From NCBI RefSeq assembly GCF_010894455.1, contig NZ_JAAIXY010000005.1, forward strand, positions 1 to 64,000: a stretch of 64,000 nucleotides of DNA, written 5' to 3'. The position numbers and the translations under genes are program-made. A model generated the notes under the pieces. That model searched no databases, was not told the origin of the DNA, and worked only from the letters and a program-made list of their open reading frames with translations. This document shows, in pieces, positions 45,931 through 55,479 of the stretch (positions are counted from its first letter, which is position 1; every line of letters begins with the position of its first letter). This DNA is from Myxococcus eversor (lineage in GTDB: Bacteria; Myxococcota; Myxococcia; Myxococcales; Myxococcaceae).

Positions 45931-46689
45931 ATGGCACAGATCAAGCTCGGAGAACTGCTGATCAAAGCGAATGTGCTCCAGGAGAGCCAGCTCAAGGCCG
46001 CGCTCGCCGAACAGGCGAAGTGGGGCGGCAAGCTGGGTGAAATCCTGGTCCGGATGAGCCTCGTCTCCGAGGACATCCTGGTGCGAGCCTTGTCCAAGCA
46101 GCTCGGCATGCCGGCGGTGAACCTGGACGCGGTCCAGGTGGTTCCTCCGCATGTGAAGGCCAAGATTCCTCCGCAGACCGCGCGTGACTTCTCCGTGCTG
46201 CCGCTGCAGCTGCGGGATGAGGGCAAGACGCTGGTCGTGGCGATGTCGGATCCGCTCAACATGCGGATGCTCGACGAGCTTCGCGCCGTGACGAAGTGCC
46301 GCATCATCCCCAACGTGGCGGGGCGCACCTCCATCGCCCGGGCCTTCGCCCGGATGTACGAGGAGAATGTGGAGTTGGAGGACGCGGACACCAACTTCAA
46401 GGTGGTGGACGCCCAGGGCCGCACGGTGGTGAAGAACCTCAAGGACCTGGATCCGGCCGCCGCGGCGGTCGTCTCCGCGCCCAGGCCCCCGCCCCCGGTG
46501 GCGCGTCCGCCGCCGCCGGTTCAAGAGGCCCCGCGCAGCACCGCGGGCACCGGCAGCCCCGCTGACCTCTTGCGCAGCGTGGAAGAGGTGCAGCGCAAGG
46601 AAGTCGCCGCGCTCAAGGCCATGGTGGAACTGCTCATCGAAAAGGGTGTGTTCTCCCGCGACGAGTACCTCGCGAAGGTCAAGCGGTAG
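45931..46689 (+). CDS. MshEN/T2SSE_N-domain protein without ATPase domain
   Basis: A 252-residue protein. Residues ~5-140 correspond to the N-terminal domain of GspE/PilB/MshE secretion ATPases, with two tandem copies of the (R/K)LGExLx...QLxxAL pattern (LGELLIKANVLQESQLKAAL and LGEILVRMSLVSEDILVRAL). In MshE these repeats bind c-di-GMP. The ATPase domain is absent. A proline-rich linker follows (~160-190), then a helical tail (MVELLIEKGVFSRDEYLAKV). It is followed by a similar protein 9 bases downstream. Possibly a c-di-GMP-dependent adaptor of a secretion or pilus machine. Confidence 0.85.
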   Translation: MAQIKLGELLIKANVLQESQLKAALAEQAKWGGKLGEILVRMSLVSEDILVRALSKQLGMPAVNLDAVQVVPPHVKAKIPPQTARDFSVLPLQLRDEGKTLVVAMSDPLNMRMLDELRAVTKCRIIPNVAGRTSIARAFARMYEENVELEDADTNFKVVDAQGRTVVKNLKDLDPAAAAVVSAPRPPPPVARPPPPVQEAPRSTAGTGSPADLLRSVEEVQRKEVAALKAMVELLIEKGVFSRDEYLAKVKR

Positions 46690-46698
46690 CCCGCCCTC

Positions 46699-47694
46699 AT
46701 GCGCAAGAAGATTGGTGAGCTGCTCGTCGAGGCGGGAGTGGTGACGGAGGAGCAGGTGCGGGTGGCGCTCGGGCGTCGAGGCGCGCCGGGGAACCTGCGG
46801 CTGGGCGAGACGCTGGTGGCCCAGGGCCTGTGCGCGCCGTTGCACGTGGCCAGGGCGCTGGCGGTGCAGCACGGGCTGCCCTTCATGGAGCTGCCCGAGG
46901 AGATTCCCCACGCGGTGGTCTCGCTGGTGTCCCTGGACTTCCAGGCGGAGCACCGCGTCCTCCTCTTCCGCTCGGAAGTGGAGGGGCGCAGCGAGCGCAT
47001 CCATGTCGCGGTGGAAGACCCAGGGGATTTGACGTTGGTGGACGAGCTGCGCTTCCAGCTCCGCAAGCAGGTGCGGGTCTTCGTCGTCGCGTCGGACGAC
47101 CTGGACGCCGCGCTGGCCCGGGCGCGGGGAGAGCCGCTGGACATCGTCGAGGCCGAGCCGTTTTACGAGGAGGATGGCTCCGGCCCTCTTCCCGTGACAG
47201 CGGGGACGCCATTGGAGTGGGAGATGCCGGAGACGCCGAAGCCCCCCGCAGCGAGACCCCCCCCCGCCGCCGCGCCCGCCGCCCGTCGGCCCGGGACGCC
47301 GCCGCCTCCGCCCGCGGAAGCCCTGCGGCAGGGGCCTGGGGGGGATGCGCTGGATGATCTGCTGGGCGTGAAGCCCGCCGCGGCCCGGCCGCCTCCGCCG
47401 CCTCCGCCCATCTTCGAGGCGGACGAGGAGGAGAAGCCCCGCGTGCCGGTGGTGATGTTCGGTGGGGCCGCGAAGGGCTCGCTGCCCGCGCTGGCGCTCA
47501 CGCCGACGCCGGACTTCTCCGATGACGACCTGGCCATCCTGGACGACCTGGAGCGCATGTCCCGGGGCGACGAGGCGGTGCTGGACACGGAGAAGGTGAA
47601 GCCCGCGCGCATGGTGGCCAGCCTCATCCGCCTGCTCATCCGCAAGGGGCTCATCCAGGAGGTGGAGTTCCTGGAGGAGCTGGCGAAGAAGTGA
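46699..47694 (+). CDS. Second MshEN/T2SSE_N-domain protein with proline-rich linker
   Basis: A 331-residue protein. Residues ~1-150 repeat the GspE-type N-terminal domain ([34 protein letters not shown]), so it is a paralogue of the upstream gene. A long Pro/Ala-rich linker (~175-260) follows. The C-terminal tail [23 protein letters not shown] matches the tail of the first protein (xxLLIxKGxxxxxEFL-like), which suggests a shared interaction module. No ATPase domain is present. Its stop overlaps the start of the OppD gene (GTGA). Confidence 0.83.
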   Translation: MRKKIGELLVEAGVVTEEQVRVALGRRGAPGNLRLGETLVAQGLCAPLHVARALAVQHGLPFMELPEEIPHAVVSLVSLDFQAEHRVLLFRSEVEGRSERIHVAVEDPGDLTLVDELRFQLRKQVRVFVVASDDLDAALARARGEPLDIVEAEPFYEEDGSGPLPVTAGTPLEWEMPETPKPPAARPPPAAAPAARRPGTPPPPPAEALRQGPGGDALDDLLGVKPAAARPPPPPPPIFEADEEEKPRVPVVMFGGAAKGSLPALALTPTPDFSDDDLAILDDLERMSRGDEAVLDTEKVKPARMVASLIRLLIRKGLIQEVEFLEELAKK

Positions 47695-48716
47695 CGCCCG
47701 GCGCGTCGCCCTCGGGGGACGGGTCCCTGCTGGAGGTCCGAGGGCTCGCCGTCGAGCTGGCACGGGACGAGGGCAGGGTGCGCGCGGTGGACGGCGTGTC
47801 CTTCGCGGTGCCTCCCGGCGGAACCCTGGGCGTGGTGGGGGAGAGCGGCTGCGGCAAGAGCCTCACCGCGCTGTCCCTGCTGAAGCTCGCGCCCCAGCCT
47901 CCGGTGCGAGTGGCCGCGGGCGAGGTGTTCTTCCAGGGCCGCGACTTGCTGAAGCTCTCCGATGAAGAGCTGCGGCGGGTGCGCGGACGCCACGCGGCCA
48001 TGGTGTTCCAGGAGCCGATGACGTCGCTCAACCCCGTCTTCACGGTGGGCGAGCAGATCTCCGAAGGCGTTCGTCTCCACCTGGGGGCCTCGCGCTCGCA
48101 GGCGCGGGAGCGCTCGGTGGAGATGCTGCGGCAGGTGGGCATCCCCGCTCCGGGTGAGCGCGTGGACGCGTGGCCCCATCAACTTTCGGGCGGGATGCGG
48201 CAGCGGGTGATGCTCGCGATGGCGCTCGCTTGCGACCCATCGCTGCTCATCGCGGACGAGCCCACCACCGCGCTGGACGTCACCATCCAGGCGCAGATTC
48301 TGGATCTGCTCAAGCGCCTGCAGGCCGAGCGCGGCATGGCGGTGATGCTCATCACCCACGACCTGGGCGTCGTCGCGGAGAGCTGCGACACGGTGGTGGT
48401 GATGTACGCGGGGAAGGTGGTGGAGCACGCGCCGGTGCGCGAGCTGTTCGCGAGCCCCGCGCATCCCTACACCGCGGGCCTGCTGCGCTCGCTCCCGTCG
48501 CTGGGGGGCGAGGTGAGCGAAGCGCCTCAGGGGCCTCGGCGGAGGCTGCGCGCCATCCCCGGCATGGTGCCCGCCCTGGGGAAGCTGCCGTCGGGCTGTG
48601 CGTTCCGCGAGCGGTGCGAGCGTGCGCGAGAAGAGTGTTCGCGCGTGACGCCGGTGCTGGAGCGCAAGCGCGGCGGACAGCTCGCGGCGTGTCACCATCC
48701 GGTGCCCGCGTCATGA
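47691..48716 (+). CDS. Oligopeptide ABC transporter ATPase, OppD type
   Basis: A 341-residue ABC ATPase. Walker A is GESGCGKS (near 54-61), the signature is LSGGMRQR and Walker B is [12 protein letters not shown]. The C-terminal extension has SLPSLGG and the cysteine cluster [15 protein letters not shown], which binds [4Fe-4S] in oligopeptide/dipeptide transport ATPases. It pairs with the next gene (ATGA overlap). The start is a GTG at 47691 overlapping the MshEN gene. No permease or binding protein is in the window, so the substrate is unknown. Confidence 0.92.
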   Translation: MTPGASPSGDGSLLEVRGLAVELARDEGRVRAVDGVSFAVPPGGTLGVVGESGCGKSLTALSLLKLAPQPPVRVAAGEVFFQGRDLLKLSDEELRRVRGRHAAMVFQEPMTSLNPVFTVGEQISEGVRLHLGASRSQARERSVEMLRQVGIPAPGERVDAWPHQLSGGMRQRVMLAMALACDPSLLIADEPTTALDVTIQAQILDLLKRLQAERGMAVMLITHDLGVVAESCDTVVVMYAGKVVEHAPVRELFASPAHPYTAGLLRSLPSLGGEVSEAPQGPRRRLRAIPGMVPALGKLPSGCAFRERCERAREECSRVTPVLERKRGGQLAACHHPVPAS

Positions 48717-49765
48717 GCGCCGAGCCGCTCCTCCAGGCGAAGGACGTCCAGGTCCACTTCCCCGGGCGGGGGGGCTGGCTGGGGCGCGTGCGCGGCGCGG
48801 TGAAGGCCGTGGACGGCGTGACGTTCGACGTCTTCCGGGGCGAGACGCTGGGCGTGGTGGGGGAGAGTGGCTGCGGGAAGAGCACCCTGGGGCGCGCGCT
48901 CTTGCGTCTGGTGCCTCCCACCGCGGGCTCCATCCACTTCGATGGGCAGGACGTCACCGGGTTGTCCCAGAGACGACTCCGGCCGCTGCGCCGTCGCATG
49001 CAGCTCGTCTTCCAGGACCCGTATGCCTCGCTCAACCCGCGCATGACGGTGCGGGACATCCTGGGCGAGCCGTTCGACATCCACGGCCTCGCACGGGGGC
49101 CGGGCGAACGGGAGCGCGAGGTCGCCGCGTTGCTGGATGCGATGGGGCTGCCGCGCGAGGCGCTGGGGCGCTATCCGCATGAGTTCTCCGGAGGCCAGCG
49201 TCAGCGGCTTGGCATCGCCCGAGCCATCGCGCTGCGGCCGGACCTGGTGGTGGCCGACGAGCCCATCAGCGCGCTCGACGTCTCCATCCAGGCGCAGATC
49301 GTCAACCTGCTGGTGGACCTGCAGCGTGAGCGCGGCCTCACCTACGTGTTCATCGCGCACGACTTGAACATCGTCGAGCACGTGTCCACGCGGGTGGCGG
49401 TGATGTACCTGGGGCGGATCGTGGAGCTGGCACCGTCGGCCCCGCTGTACCGCCGCCCCCGTCATCCGTACACGCAGGCGCTGCTCGCGTCGGTGCCGGT
49501 GCCGGACCCCGAGCGGGCGCGTACGCGCCTGCTGGTCCCTGGAGAGCCGCCCTCGCCGCTCGCGCCACCGCCGGGGTGCACGTTCCACCCGAGGTGTCCG
49601 CACGCGATGGAGCGGTGTCGCCGCGAGTCGCCGCCGCTGTATCCGCTGGGCTCCGGACATTTCGCCGCGTGCTTCCTGGCGGAAGGGGAGTCCCAGCAAT
49701 CATCGACCGCCCCGCGGTCCGGAGGTGCCGACGGTGTTCTGGCTCAGTCACCATCATCCGGATGA
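48713..49765 (+). CDS. Oligopeptide ABC transporter ATPase, OppF type
   Basis: A 350-residue partner of the previous protein. It has Walker [25 protein letters not shown] (typical OppF/DppF loop), signature FSGGQRQR, Walker [13 protein letters not shown] and the C-terminal cysteine region [15 protein letters not shown]. The ATG at 48713 overlaps the OppD stop. The long in-frame extension to 48170 is antisense/alternate-frame and rejected. The last ~40 bases overlap the next gene in another frame. Confidence 0.93.
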   Translation: MSAEPLLQAKDVQVHFPGRGGWLGRVRGAVKAVDGVTFDVFRGETLGVVGESGCGKSTLGRALLRLVPPTAGSIHFDGQDVTGLSQRRLRPLRRRMQLVFQDPYASLNPRMTVRDILGEPFDIHGLARGPGEREREVAALLDAMGLPREALGRYPHEFSGGQRQRLGIARAIALRPDLVVADEPISALDVSIQAQIVNLLVDLQRERGLTYVFIAHDLNIVEHVSTRVAVMYLGRIVELAPSAPLYRRPRHPYTQALLASVPVPDPERARTRLLVPGEPPSPLAPPPGCTFHPRCPHAMERCRRESPPLYPLGSGHFAACFLAEGESQQSSTAPRSGGADGVLAQSPSSG

Positions 49766-50141
49766 GTACAACCGCACCTACGTGCTCGGTGGGCTCCGCG
49801 TCTGCGCGCGATGTCTGGGCACCTATCCGGTGCTGATGGCCACACTGGTGGGGCTCTTCATCGCGCGCGCGCCGCTGGCGTGGGCCTGGGATGTGCCGGC
49901 GGTGCTGCTGCTCACGCTGCCGGCGCTGGTGGACTGGGCGGTGGGGCGCTTCCGCCCGGCCTCGGGCTCCAACGCGGTGCGGACGGCCACGGGGGTCCTG
50001 TTGGGAATGGCGCTCGGCCGCTCGCTGTACGTCCACGTCCAGCGCCCCCTGCCGGGGGTGCTGCTGGCACAGGCGGCGCTCGTGACAGCCGTCGCGCTCC
50101 CTGTCATTCTCGCCACTTACCGGAAGCCACGTCCGGATTAG
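49725..50141 (+). CDS. DUF2085-type membrane protein
   Basis: A 138-residue protein with three to four membrane helices. The N-terminal [29 protein letters not shown] contains CARCLGTY, the hallmark of the DUF2085 family of small bacterial membrane proteins of unknown role; the cysteine pair could bind a metal. The GTG start overlaps the end of the OppF gene by 41 bases, so it may be in the same transcript. Function unknown. Confidence 0.8.
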   Translation: MPTVFWLSHHHPDEYNRTYVLGGLRVCARCLGTYPVLMATLVGLFIARAPLAWAWDVPAVLLLTLPALVDWAVGRFRPASGSNAVRTATGVLLGMALGRSLYVHVQRPLPGVLLAQAALVTAVALPVILATYRKPRPD

Positions 50142-50225
50142 ACCCTGGTGGCCCGTCGCCCGTTAAGAGGGCACGGGTTGAGGGTGGGCCGGAGTGAACG
50201 TGGCTCCACGAGCGATGGGGGAGAG

Positions 50226-50855
50226 TTGGGACCGGAGACCTCAGACGAGCGATTGATGCTCGCCTTCCAGGCGGGGGACGCTCGCGCGTTCGAGGCGTTG
50301 GTGCGAAGGCACCGGACACCGGTGTTCAACTTCATCCTGCGCTTCGTCGGGCAACGGGCACGGGCGGAGGACGTGCTGCAGGAGACATGGCTGAAGGTGG
50401 TACGCAGCGCCGGCGAATATCAGGCGAAGGCCCGGTTCACGACCTGGGTCTACACCATCGCGAGGAACCTCTGTGTGGACAGCGCGCGCAAGGAAAGCTA
50501 CCGCCAGGCCACGTCCCTGGAGTCTCCAGTGAGTGGTGTGGACGGGGAGGAAGGCCGCCCGCTGTCGGAGGCGCTGCCGGACTCCGGCGCCAGTCCCGAG
50601 CGGGGCGCGTACAACGCCCGCCTGCGGCCCCTGCTGGAGCGCGCCCTGGCCTCCCTTCCCGAGGAGCAGCGGGAGGTGTTCATCCTGCGTGAGTACAGCG
50701 GCATCCCCTTCAAGGATATCGCCGACGTGACGGGTGTCTCGGAGAACACGGTGAAGAGCCGGATGCGCTATGCGCTCGACGGCTTGCGCCGCCGATTGGC
50801 GGAGCTGGGCGTGGATGGCGATCTCGCCGACGATGGAAGGACGGTGGTGGGATGA
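50226..50855 (+). CDS. RNA polymerase ECF-type sigma factor
   Basis: A ~209-residue sigma factor. Region 2 (DERLMLAFQAGDARAFEALVRRH to FTTWVYTIARNLCVDSAR) and region 4 (LASLPEEQREVFILREYSGIPFKDIADVTGVSENTVKSRM) are both intact; there is no region 1 or 3. An acidic linker (GVDGEEGRPLSEALPDSGAS) joins them. The start is uncertain. TTG at 50226 with GGGGGAGAG upstream places the first residue ten positions before region 2; a GTG at 50148 gives 26 more residues. The stop overlaps the start of the anti-sigma gene (ATGA), a classic ECF pair. Confidence 0.92.
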   Translation: MGPETSDERLMLAFQAGDARAFEALVRRHRTPVFNFILRFVGQRARAEDVLQETWLKVVRSAGEYQAKARFTTWVYTIARNLCVDSARKESYRQATSLESPVSGVDGEEGRPLSEALPDSGASPERGAYNARLRPLLERALASLPEEQREVFILREYSGIPFKDIADVTGVSENTVKSRMRYALDGLRRRLAELGVDGDLADDGRTVVG

Positions 50856-52315
50856 AGCCGCAGAATCTCCATGCGCACGAGGACCGGCTCCTCGACTTCG
50901 CCTATGGCGAGCTGCCCGCCCCGGAGGCCCAGGTGGTGGAGTCGCATCTCCAGGGCTGCGCTCGCTGCACCCAGGCCCTGGATGACATCCGCGGCGTGCG
51001 CGTCACCATGTCCCAGCTCTCCGAGGAGTCCGCGCCCGACGCGGGGCTGGAGTCGCTCCTGGCGTACGCGCAGCAGTCCGCGCGCCGCGCCGCCGCCGGG
51101 CCCGCTCCCACGCCGTCGCGCTGGCGCCGGTGGCTCTTGCCCGTCGTCGGGCTCGCCTCGGTGGGCACGCTGGGCATCCTCACCCTCAACGCGCAGTCAC
51201 CAGAGCTGACGCGGCCCAACCTCGCGGCGGCGGAGGTGCAGTCGAGCAAGGCCTCGCCCTCGATGGCTCCCGCGCCGAAGCCCGTGCCTCCCTCCGCCGT
51301 CGCGCCGGCCCAGGCCGTCGCGGAAGCGCCGCCGCCTCCCGCCGACACGATTGGCGGGGCCGCGGACTCCCGCGCCAGGGACGTGCGGAAGTCGCGGAGC
51401 GAGGAGTCCCGGCGCGCGGAGGGCTGGGAGATGGCGGGCAGCGGCGGCGGCCTCGGCACCGGGAGCCGCTCCGATGAGCTGAAGTCGAAGAAGATGACGA
51501 GCGCGGAGGTCATGCGCGGCAAGCCGTCCGCTTCGAAGACCGAGCCCGCCGAGAAGGCCCAGCGCGAGGTGTCGAACCTGGACGAGGAGGCCCTCGCGGA
51601 GGGGGCACCCATCCTGTCGCAGCCCCCCGCTCCCGCGAGTCCTCCCCAAGAGCCTCTTCGACTGGGGGGCGCGCTCGCCAAGAAGGAGTCGGTCAAGGAC
51701 AGCGACGGCGCCTCGTCGAAGGGGGGAACGTGGGATGAGGGGCCCGGAGCGCCGGCGCTGGAAGCCGTCACCGAGCCCATGGCCCAGGGTGTTGTCGCCA
51801 GCGCTCCCGCGCCTTCAGGCTCCTACGGAGGCCGGGGTGGGGTGGCTCCGCCGTCCGGTGGCGCGAGCGATGACTTCGCACAGGCGCCCACCACCCGTGC
51901 CAAGTCCACCATGAAGCCGGCGAAGGCTCCCGCGAGAGCTCAACTGCCCATGCCCGAGCCGTCGGCGCTGCGCCGTGCCGAGGCCGAGGCCGAGGAGCGG
52001 TCCTCGGGGCTGTCCGTGGCGGAGCTGTCGCTTCAGGCCCAGGCCGCGAACCGGACTGGAGACCGGGACCAGGAGGCGAGGCTGTTGCGACTCGCCCTGG
52101 ACGCGGGGGCCTCCAGCGCCGAACGCCTGGGGTTGCTCAATCGCCTGTGCGACGCGGAGCTGGCCCTCGGGCATAGACGGGAAGGGCTGGCCGCGTGTAA
52201 TCAGGTTTTGACGGAAGCCCCGGGTTCCAGCGCGGCTCAGGCGGCCCGTCGTCGGCTGAGCCGTGAGCCAGGCTCAGGTGAAACACCGGCGGTGGATTCT
52301 CAGCCCGCGCCGTAA
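50852..52315 (+). CDS. Anti-sigma factor with zf-HC2 domain and long periplasmic region
   Basis: A 487-residue protein coupled to the sigma gene. The N-terminus holds the zinc-binding anti-sigma domain: HEDRLLDFAYGELPAPEAQVVESHLQGCARC (HxxxCxxC at ~30-37). A membrane helix (WLLPVVGLASVGTLGILTLNA) lies near residues 91-111, and the rest is a Pro/Ala/Lys-rich, low-complexity stretch, followed by a TPR-like segment (LSLQAQAANRTGDRDQEARLLRLALDAG) at ~390-450. The layout suggests that the external part senses envelope stress and releases the sigma factor. The long disordered section is unusual for such proteins. Confidence 0.88.
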   Translation: MKPQNLHAHEDRLLDFAYGELPAPEAQVVESHLQGCARCTQALDDIRGVRVTMSQLSEESAPDAGLESLLAYAQQSARRAAAGPAPTPSRWRRWLLPVVGLASVGTLGILTLNAQSPELTRPNLAAAEVQSSKASPSMAPAPKPVPPSAVAPAQAVAEAPPPPADTIGGAADSRARDVRKSRSEESRRAEGWEMAGSGGGLGTGSRSDELKSKKMTSAEVMRGKPSASKTEPAEKAQREVSNLDEEALAEGAPILSQPPAPASPPQEPLRLGGALAKKESVKDSDGASSKGGTWDEGPGAPALEAVTEPMAQGVVASAPAPSGSYGGRGGVAPPSGGASDDFAQAPTTRAKSTMKPAKAPARAQLPMPEPSALRRAEAEAEERSSGLSVAELSLQAQAANRTGDRDQEARLLRLALDAGASSAERLGLLNRLCDAELALGHRREGLAACNQVLTEAPGSSAAQAARRRLSREPGSGETPAVDSQPAP

Positions 52316-52411
52316 ACTCCCGCGATTTTTCAGTAAATGGGAGGGTGTAGGCAGGTGGAGCTGGCCATTTGACCGATGCGTCTCGTGGGCGCTGATCGAG
52401 ATAATGGCACC

Positions 52412-53398
52412 ATGGGAATGGAACAGGAATCGCGGCCGCGGGGGGCGGCAGGCCGGCAATCCGGTCAGGCCATGGTCGAAGCGGCGATGATCATGCCGCT
52501 GGCGGTCTTCATGACGCTCGGCATCATCCAGCTCACGTTGATTCAGCACGCCAAGCTGATGACCGAGTACGCCGCGTATCAGGCGGCGCGCGCCGGCGTC
52601 GTGTGGAACGGCAACAACGAGCGCATGCATGACGCGGCCATCGTCGCGCTGCTTCCCACGTTGGGCCGCACCGACGACATCGGCAATCTGGCGAAGACCT
52701 TCGCCATCCATCAAATCTACGACTCCGCGATGCGCACGCTGAACTTCGGCGGCGGCGTGGTGCCTCGGACGGTGAACGGCTCGAACCTGTTCGGCCTCAT
52801 CCGGGTGGACACCATCAACCCGGCGTACTTCACGCCCATCGACACCATCTGGAAGCTGCGCACCGGCTACAACTGGCAGGAGCTGGACTTCGACGGCGCG
52901 GACAGCTTCCCGGAGGTGCCGTCGCTGGAGAACAACATCCGCAAGTTCTTCAACCTGCCGGAGCCGGATGACTCCGAGCTCGTCTACCGCAAGGCGACGC
53001 GGCTCACCATCCGCCTGCGCTACTTCTACGAGATGAAGATTCCGTTCGCGAACTGGATCATCTTCACCGCGTGGTACGCCTCCAACGCGCAGGTGGCGCT
53101 GCGAGGCGCCATCGACCGGGCCACCCTCGTCCCCCGCTCCAACATGATGGCGGATGGTGGCAACCTCACGCCCCTGGCCGCGATGGCCAAGGGCATTGAC
53201 CACGAACAGGGCTACAACTCCCTGTATCCCGCCGAGATGTGGGTGCTCTGGGGCCTGGCCACTGGCAGCATCCCGCTCGTCTCCAGCCTCGTGGGCAAGC
53301 GCTACTTCATACCCCTGTCCGCGACCTACACCATGCGCATGCAGTCCAACTTCCACCGCAAGTGGATCATGCACCTCAACCCCGACTGGGGCCTGTAA
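52412..53398 (+). CDS. TadE-type pseudopilin of the Tad-like locus
   Basis: A 328-residue protein. Near residue 18 the sequence reads RQSG-QAMVEAAM, a prepilin-like motif (cleavage after G, glutamate at +5), followed by a hydrophobic helix (MIMPLAVFMTLGIIQLTL), which matches TadE pseudopilins. The mature part (~300 residues) is much longer than standard TadE (~150) and contains a central acidic stretch. First gene of a co-directional cluster; the next starts 15 bases later. I chose the ATG at 52412; 52418 and 52376 are in-frame alternatives. It likely forms part of a Tad pilus tip or initiation complex. Confidence 0.82.
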   Translation: MGMEQESRPRGAAGRQSGQAMVEAAMIMPLAVFMTLGIIQLTLIQHAKLMTEYAAYQAARAGVVWNGNNERMHDAAIVALLPTLGRTDDIGNLAKTFAIHQIYDSAMRTLNFGGGVVPRTVNGSNLFGLIRVDTINPAYFTPIDTIWKLRTGYNWQELDFDGADSFPEVPSLENNIRKFFNLPEPDDSELVYRKATRLTIRLRYFYEMKIPFANWIIFTAWYASNAQVALRGAIDRATLVPRSNMMADGGNLTPLAAMAKGIDHEQGYNSLYPAEMWVLWGLATGSIPLVSSLVGKRYFIPLSATYTMRMQSNFHRKWIMHLNPDWGL

Positions 53399-53413
53399 GA
53401 GGACGCACGCACC

Positions 53414-55471
53414 ATGTTCACTCGAATCCTCCGACAGAGCTTCCAGCGCCAGGAGGGCCAGGCCCTCATCCTGGCCGCATTGATGGTGCTGGTGATGTCC
53501 ATCGCGGTGCTGACCACCGTGAACATCGGCCACACCGTTCACGAGCGCGTCCGCCTGCAGAACACCTCGGACGCCGCCGCCTACTCCATGGCCGCCATGG
53601 AGGCGCGCGCGTTCAACTTCTACGCGTACGCCAACCGCACGCAGGTCTCCCACTACGTGTCGGCGATGATGTGGCACTCGCTCATCTCGCTCATCTACTC
53701 GGCGGAGGCGTTCTTCACGGACCTGTTCGGGTTCATGAAGACGCTCAACCCGTGTGGCGGAAAGAGGAAGAAGCTGTGGATCGTCCTCTGTCCCATCCTC
53801 GAGGTGATTCCGTACGTGGGGCAGGTCATCAAGGCGATCAACAAGATCATCACCCTGTACAAGACCGCCTTCCTCCAGCCGTTTCAGCGCCTCTTGAAGG
53901 GGGCCAACCCCGACAAATGGTTGGGGAAGTACATGGTGCCGGCGCATCGGGTGCTCAACGGGGCCATGTATTTCATGTCCCAGGCGGTGATGATGTCGGC
54001 CACCACGCACGTGATTCAGACGGCGCAGGGGGTGCTGGACGCGAACGACAAGAACCTCAACTCGATGGCCAGCCAGCTGGCGACGGGCTTCTACAGCCAA
54101 TGTCTCTTCAGCCAGGCACACAGCGCGCACGCCGGCGGCAAGCCGTTGAACCCGGGCACGTGGAAGAACCCCTTCGGCGCGCTGGACGTGACGAAGTACC
54201 AGCGCAACGACGACATCGCCCGCGTCAAGCGGTCCATGGGCGGCATCACCAACGCGACCCGCTACGCGTGTGATCGCGACGGCGGCATGTGCCCCGAGCG
54301 CTTCACCACCTCGCGCGAGCTGGGAGACATCCTGCCCTTGCCGGACGCGCTCGGCTTCCTGCGCGACATGCTGAACAACGGCGTGAATGCCCCCGGAATC
54401 ATGGAGTTCAAGAAGATGGGGCAGACGCGCATGCTGTCCGCGACGTTCCCCTCGTCGAGGCAAATCATCGACTCGCGCAACTTCATCCGTGACTGGAATG
54501 ACAACCTGAACCCGTGGGGCATGACGGCTCAGGGCGACAACATGGGCGCGGACGACCTGTACTGGCTCAAGCTCGGCCCCGCCGAAGTCGACGTGGGCGT
54601 GGGCAAGGCGGACAACCCGCTGTCCTGCAACAACAAGGACCCGTACACGCGCTGCTTCGGTGACAACCGCAAGGGGCTCAACGACAAGGGCGGCATCAAG
54701 CTGCCGTACCGTCACACGGTCAAGCCCAGCGTCTGGGCGCTGAACGACACGGACACCGGCGGCGTCAAGGGTGGCGTCCACTGGCGCGTGCACTACCCGC
54801 AGAACAGCGAGGGGTGGCGCAACCACACGGCGCCGAGGGGCGTCGAGCGGGAGGTGGGCGTCCACACCGAGAACATCTGCGTCCTCAAGCTGATCATCTG
54901 CTGGTTCAAGGTGGACGTCTACACGGCGAACGTGCGCCCGGCCCAGGACGGCAACCACCCCTGGGGTGGTGTCACGCCGTTCATGCACTTCGAGCCCGGT
55001 CAGTATGGCGGTAGCACCTGCAATCCGATGGCGAACGCGGACAAGGCCGCCATGGCCAAGCGCACGATGGACTTCAACCAGCCCTCCGCCTGGGTGGCGC
55101 TGAACAAGTCTCCGGAAGAGGTCGTGAACAAGGCCAACACGGACGGCACGGGGTCGAACGCGCCCGCGCTGCTCAATGACGAGGGCAAGGTGAAGTTCGC
55201 CTTCTCGCCGGACTCGGAGGGCCTGGAACTGCTGAACAACCGCAAGAAGTTCCTCAGCCTCACCGAGGGACTCAACGTCATCTCCCGCGGCCAGAGCTAC
55301 TACCACCGGCCGGGCAACTGGACCGAGCAGCCCAACTTCTTCAACCCGTACTGGCGTCCGCGTCTGGCGTCCGTGTACCAGGGCCGCAACCAGCTTCCGG
55401 TGGTCGGGTCCATGCTGGACGCGCTGCCTGGCGCGCTCCAGGGCTTCGCCCCGAAGGTCATGACGCACTGA
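53414..55471 (+). CDS. TadG-type large pseudopilin-like protein
   Basis: A 685-residue protein. The N-terminus RQEG-QALILAALMVLVMSIAVLTT is a hydrophobic anchor resembling TadG; the +5 residue is leucine rather than glutamate, as TadG proteins are often not processed. NTSDAAAYSMAAMEAR and an Asn/Gly-rich extracellular part follow. TadG proteins normally have a vWA-like tail, but here I see no clear DxSxS motif. Second gene of the Tad-like cluster. It is predicted to be anchored in the inner membrane or the pilus tip. Confidence 0.78.
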   Translation: MFTRILRQSFQRQEGQALILAALMVLVMSIAVLTTVNIGHTVHERVRLQNTSDAAAYSMAAMEARAFNFYAYANRTQVSHYVSAMMWHSLISLIYSAEAFFTDLFGFMKTLNPCGGKRKKLWIVLCPILEVIPYVGQVIKAINKIITLYKTAFLQPFQRLLKGANPDKWLGKYMVPAHRVLNGAMYFMSQAVMMSATTHVIQTAQGVLDANDKNLNSMASQLATGFYSQCLFSQAHSAHAGGKPLNPGTWKNPFGALDVTKYQRNDDIARVKRSMGGITNATRYACDRDGGMCPERFTTSRELGDILPLPDALGFLRDMLNNGVNAPGIMEFKKMGQTRMLSATFPSSRQIIDSRNFIRDWNDNLNPWGMTAQGDNMGADDLYWLKLGPAEVDVGVGKADNPLSCNNKDPYTRCFGDNRKGLNDKGGIKLPYRHTVKPSVWALNDTDTGGVKGGVHWRVHYPQNSEGWRNHTAPRGVEREVGVHTENICVLKLIICWFKVDVYTANVRPAQDGNHPWGGVTPFMHFEPGQYGGSTCNPMANADKAAMAKRTMDFNQPSAWVALNKSPEEVVNKANTDGTGSNAPALLNDEGKVKFAFSPDSEGLELLNNRKKFLSLTEGLNVISRGQSYYHRPGNWTEQPNFFNPYWRPRLASVYQGRNQLPVVGSMLDALPGALQGFAPKVMTH

Positions 55472-55479
55472 GGACCGCG

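Noticed and set aside
45031-47763. Minus-strand frame of ~910 codons across the lipoprotein and MshEN genes
   Set aside because: Opposite frame of real coding regions; no motif seen; shadow ORF.
52371-52408. Possible promoter TTGACC ... GATAAT before the first TadE gene
   Set aside because: The spacer is about 25 bases, too long for a sigma-70 promoter; a leaderless arrangement is not supported either.
52274-55468. Minus-strand frame of over 1000 codons across the TadE/TadG genes
   Set aside because: Antisense to genes with clear signals and RBSs; no conserved domain; high GC third-position bias explains it.
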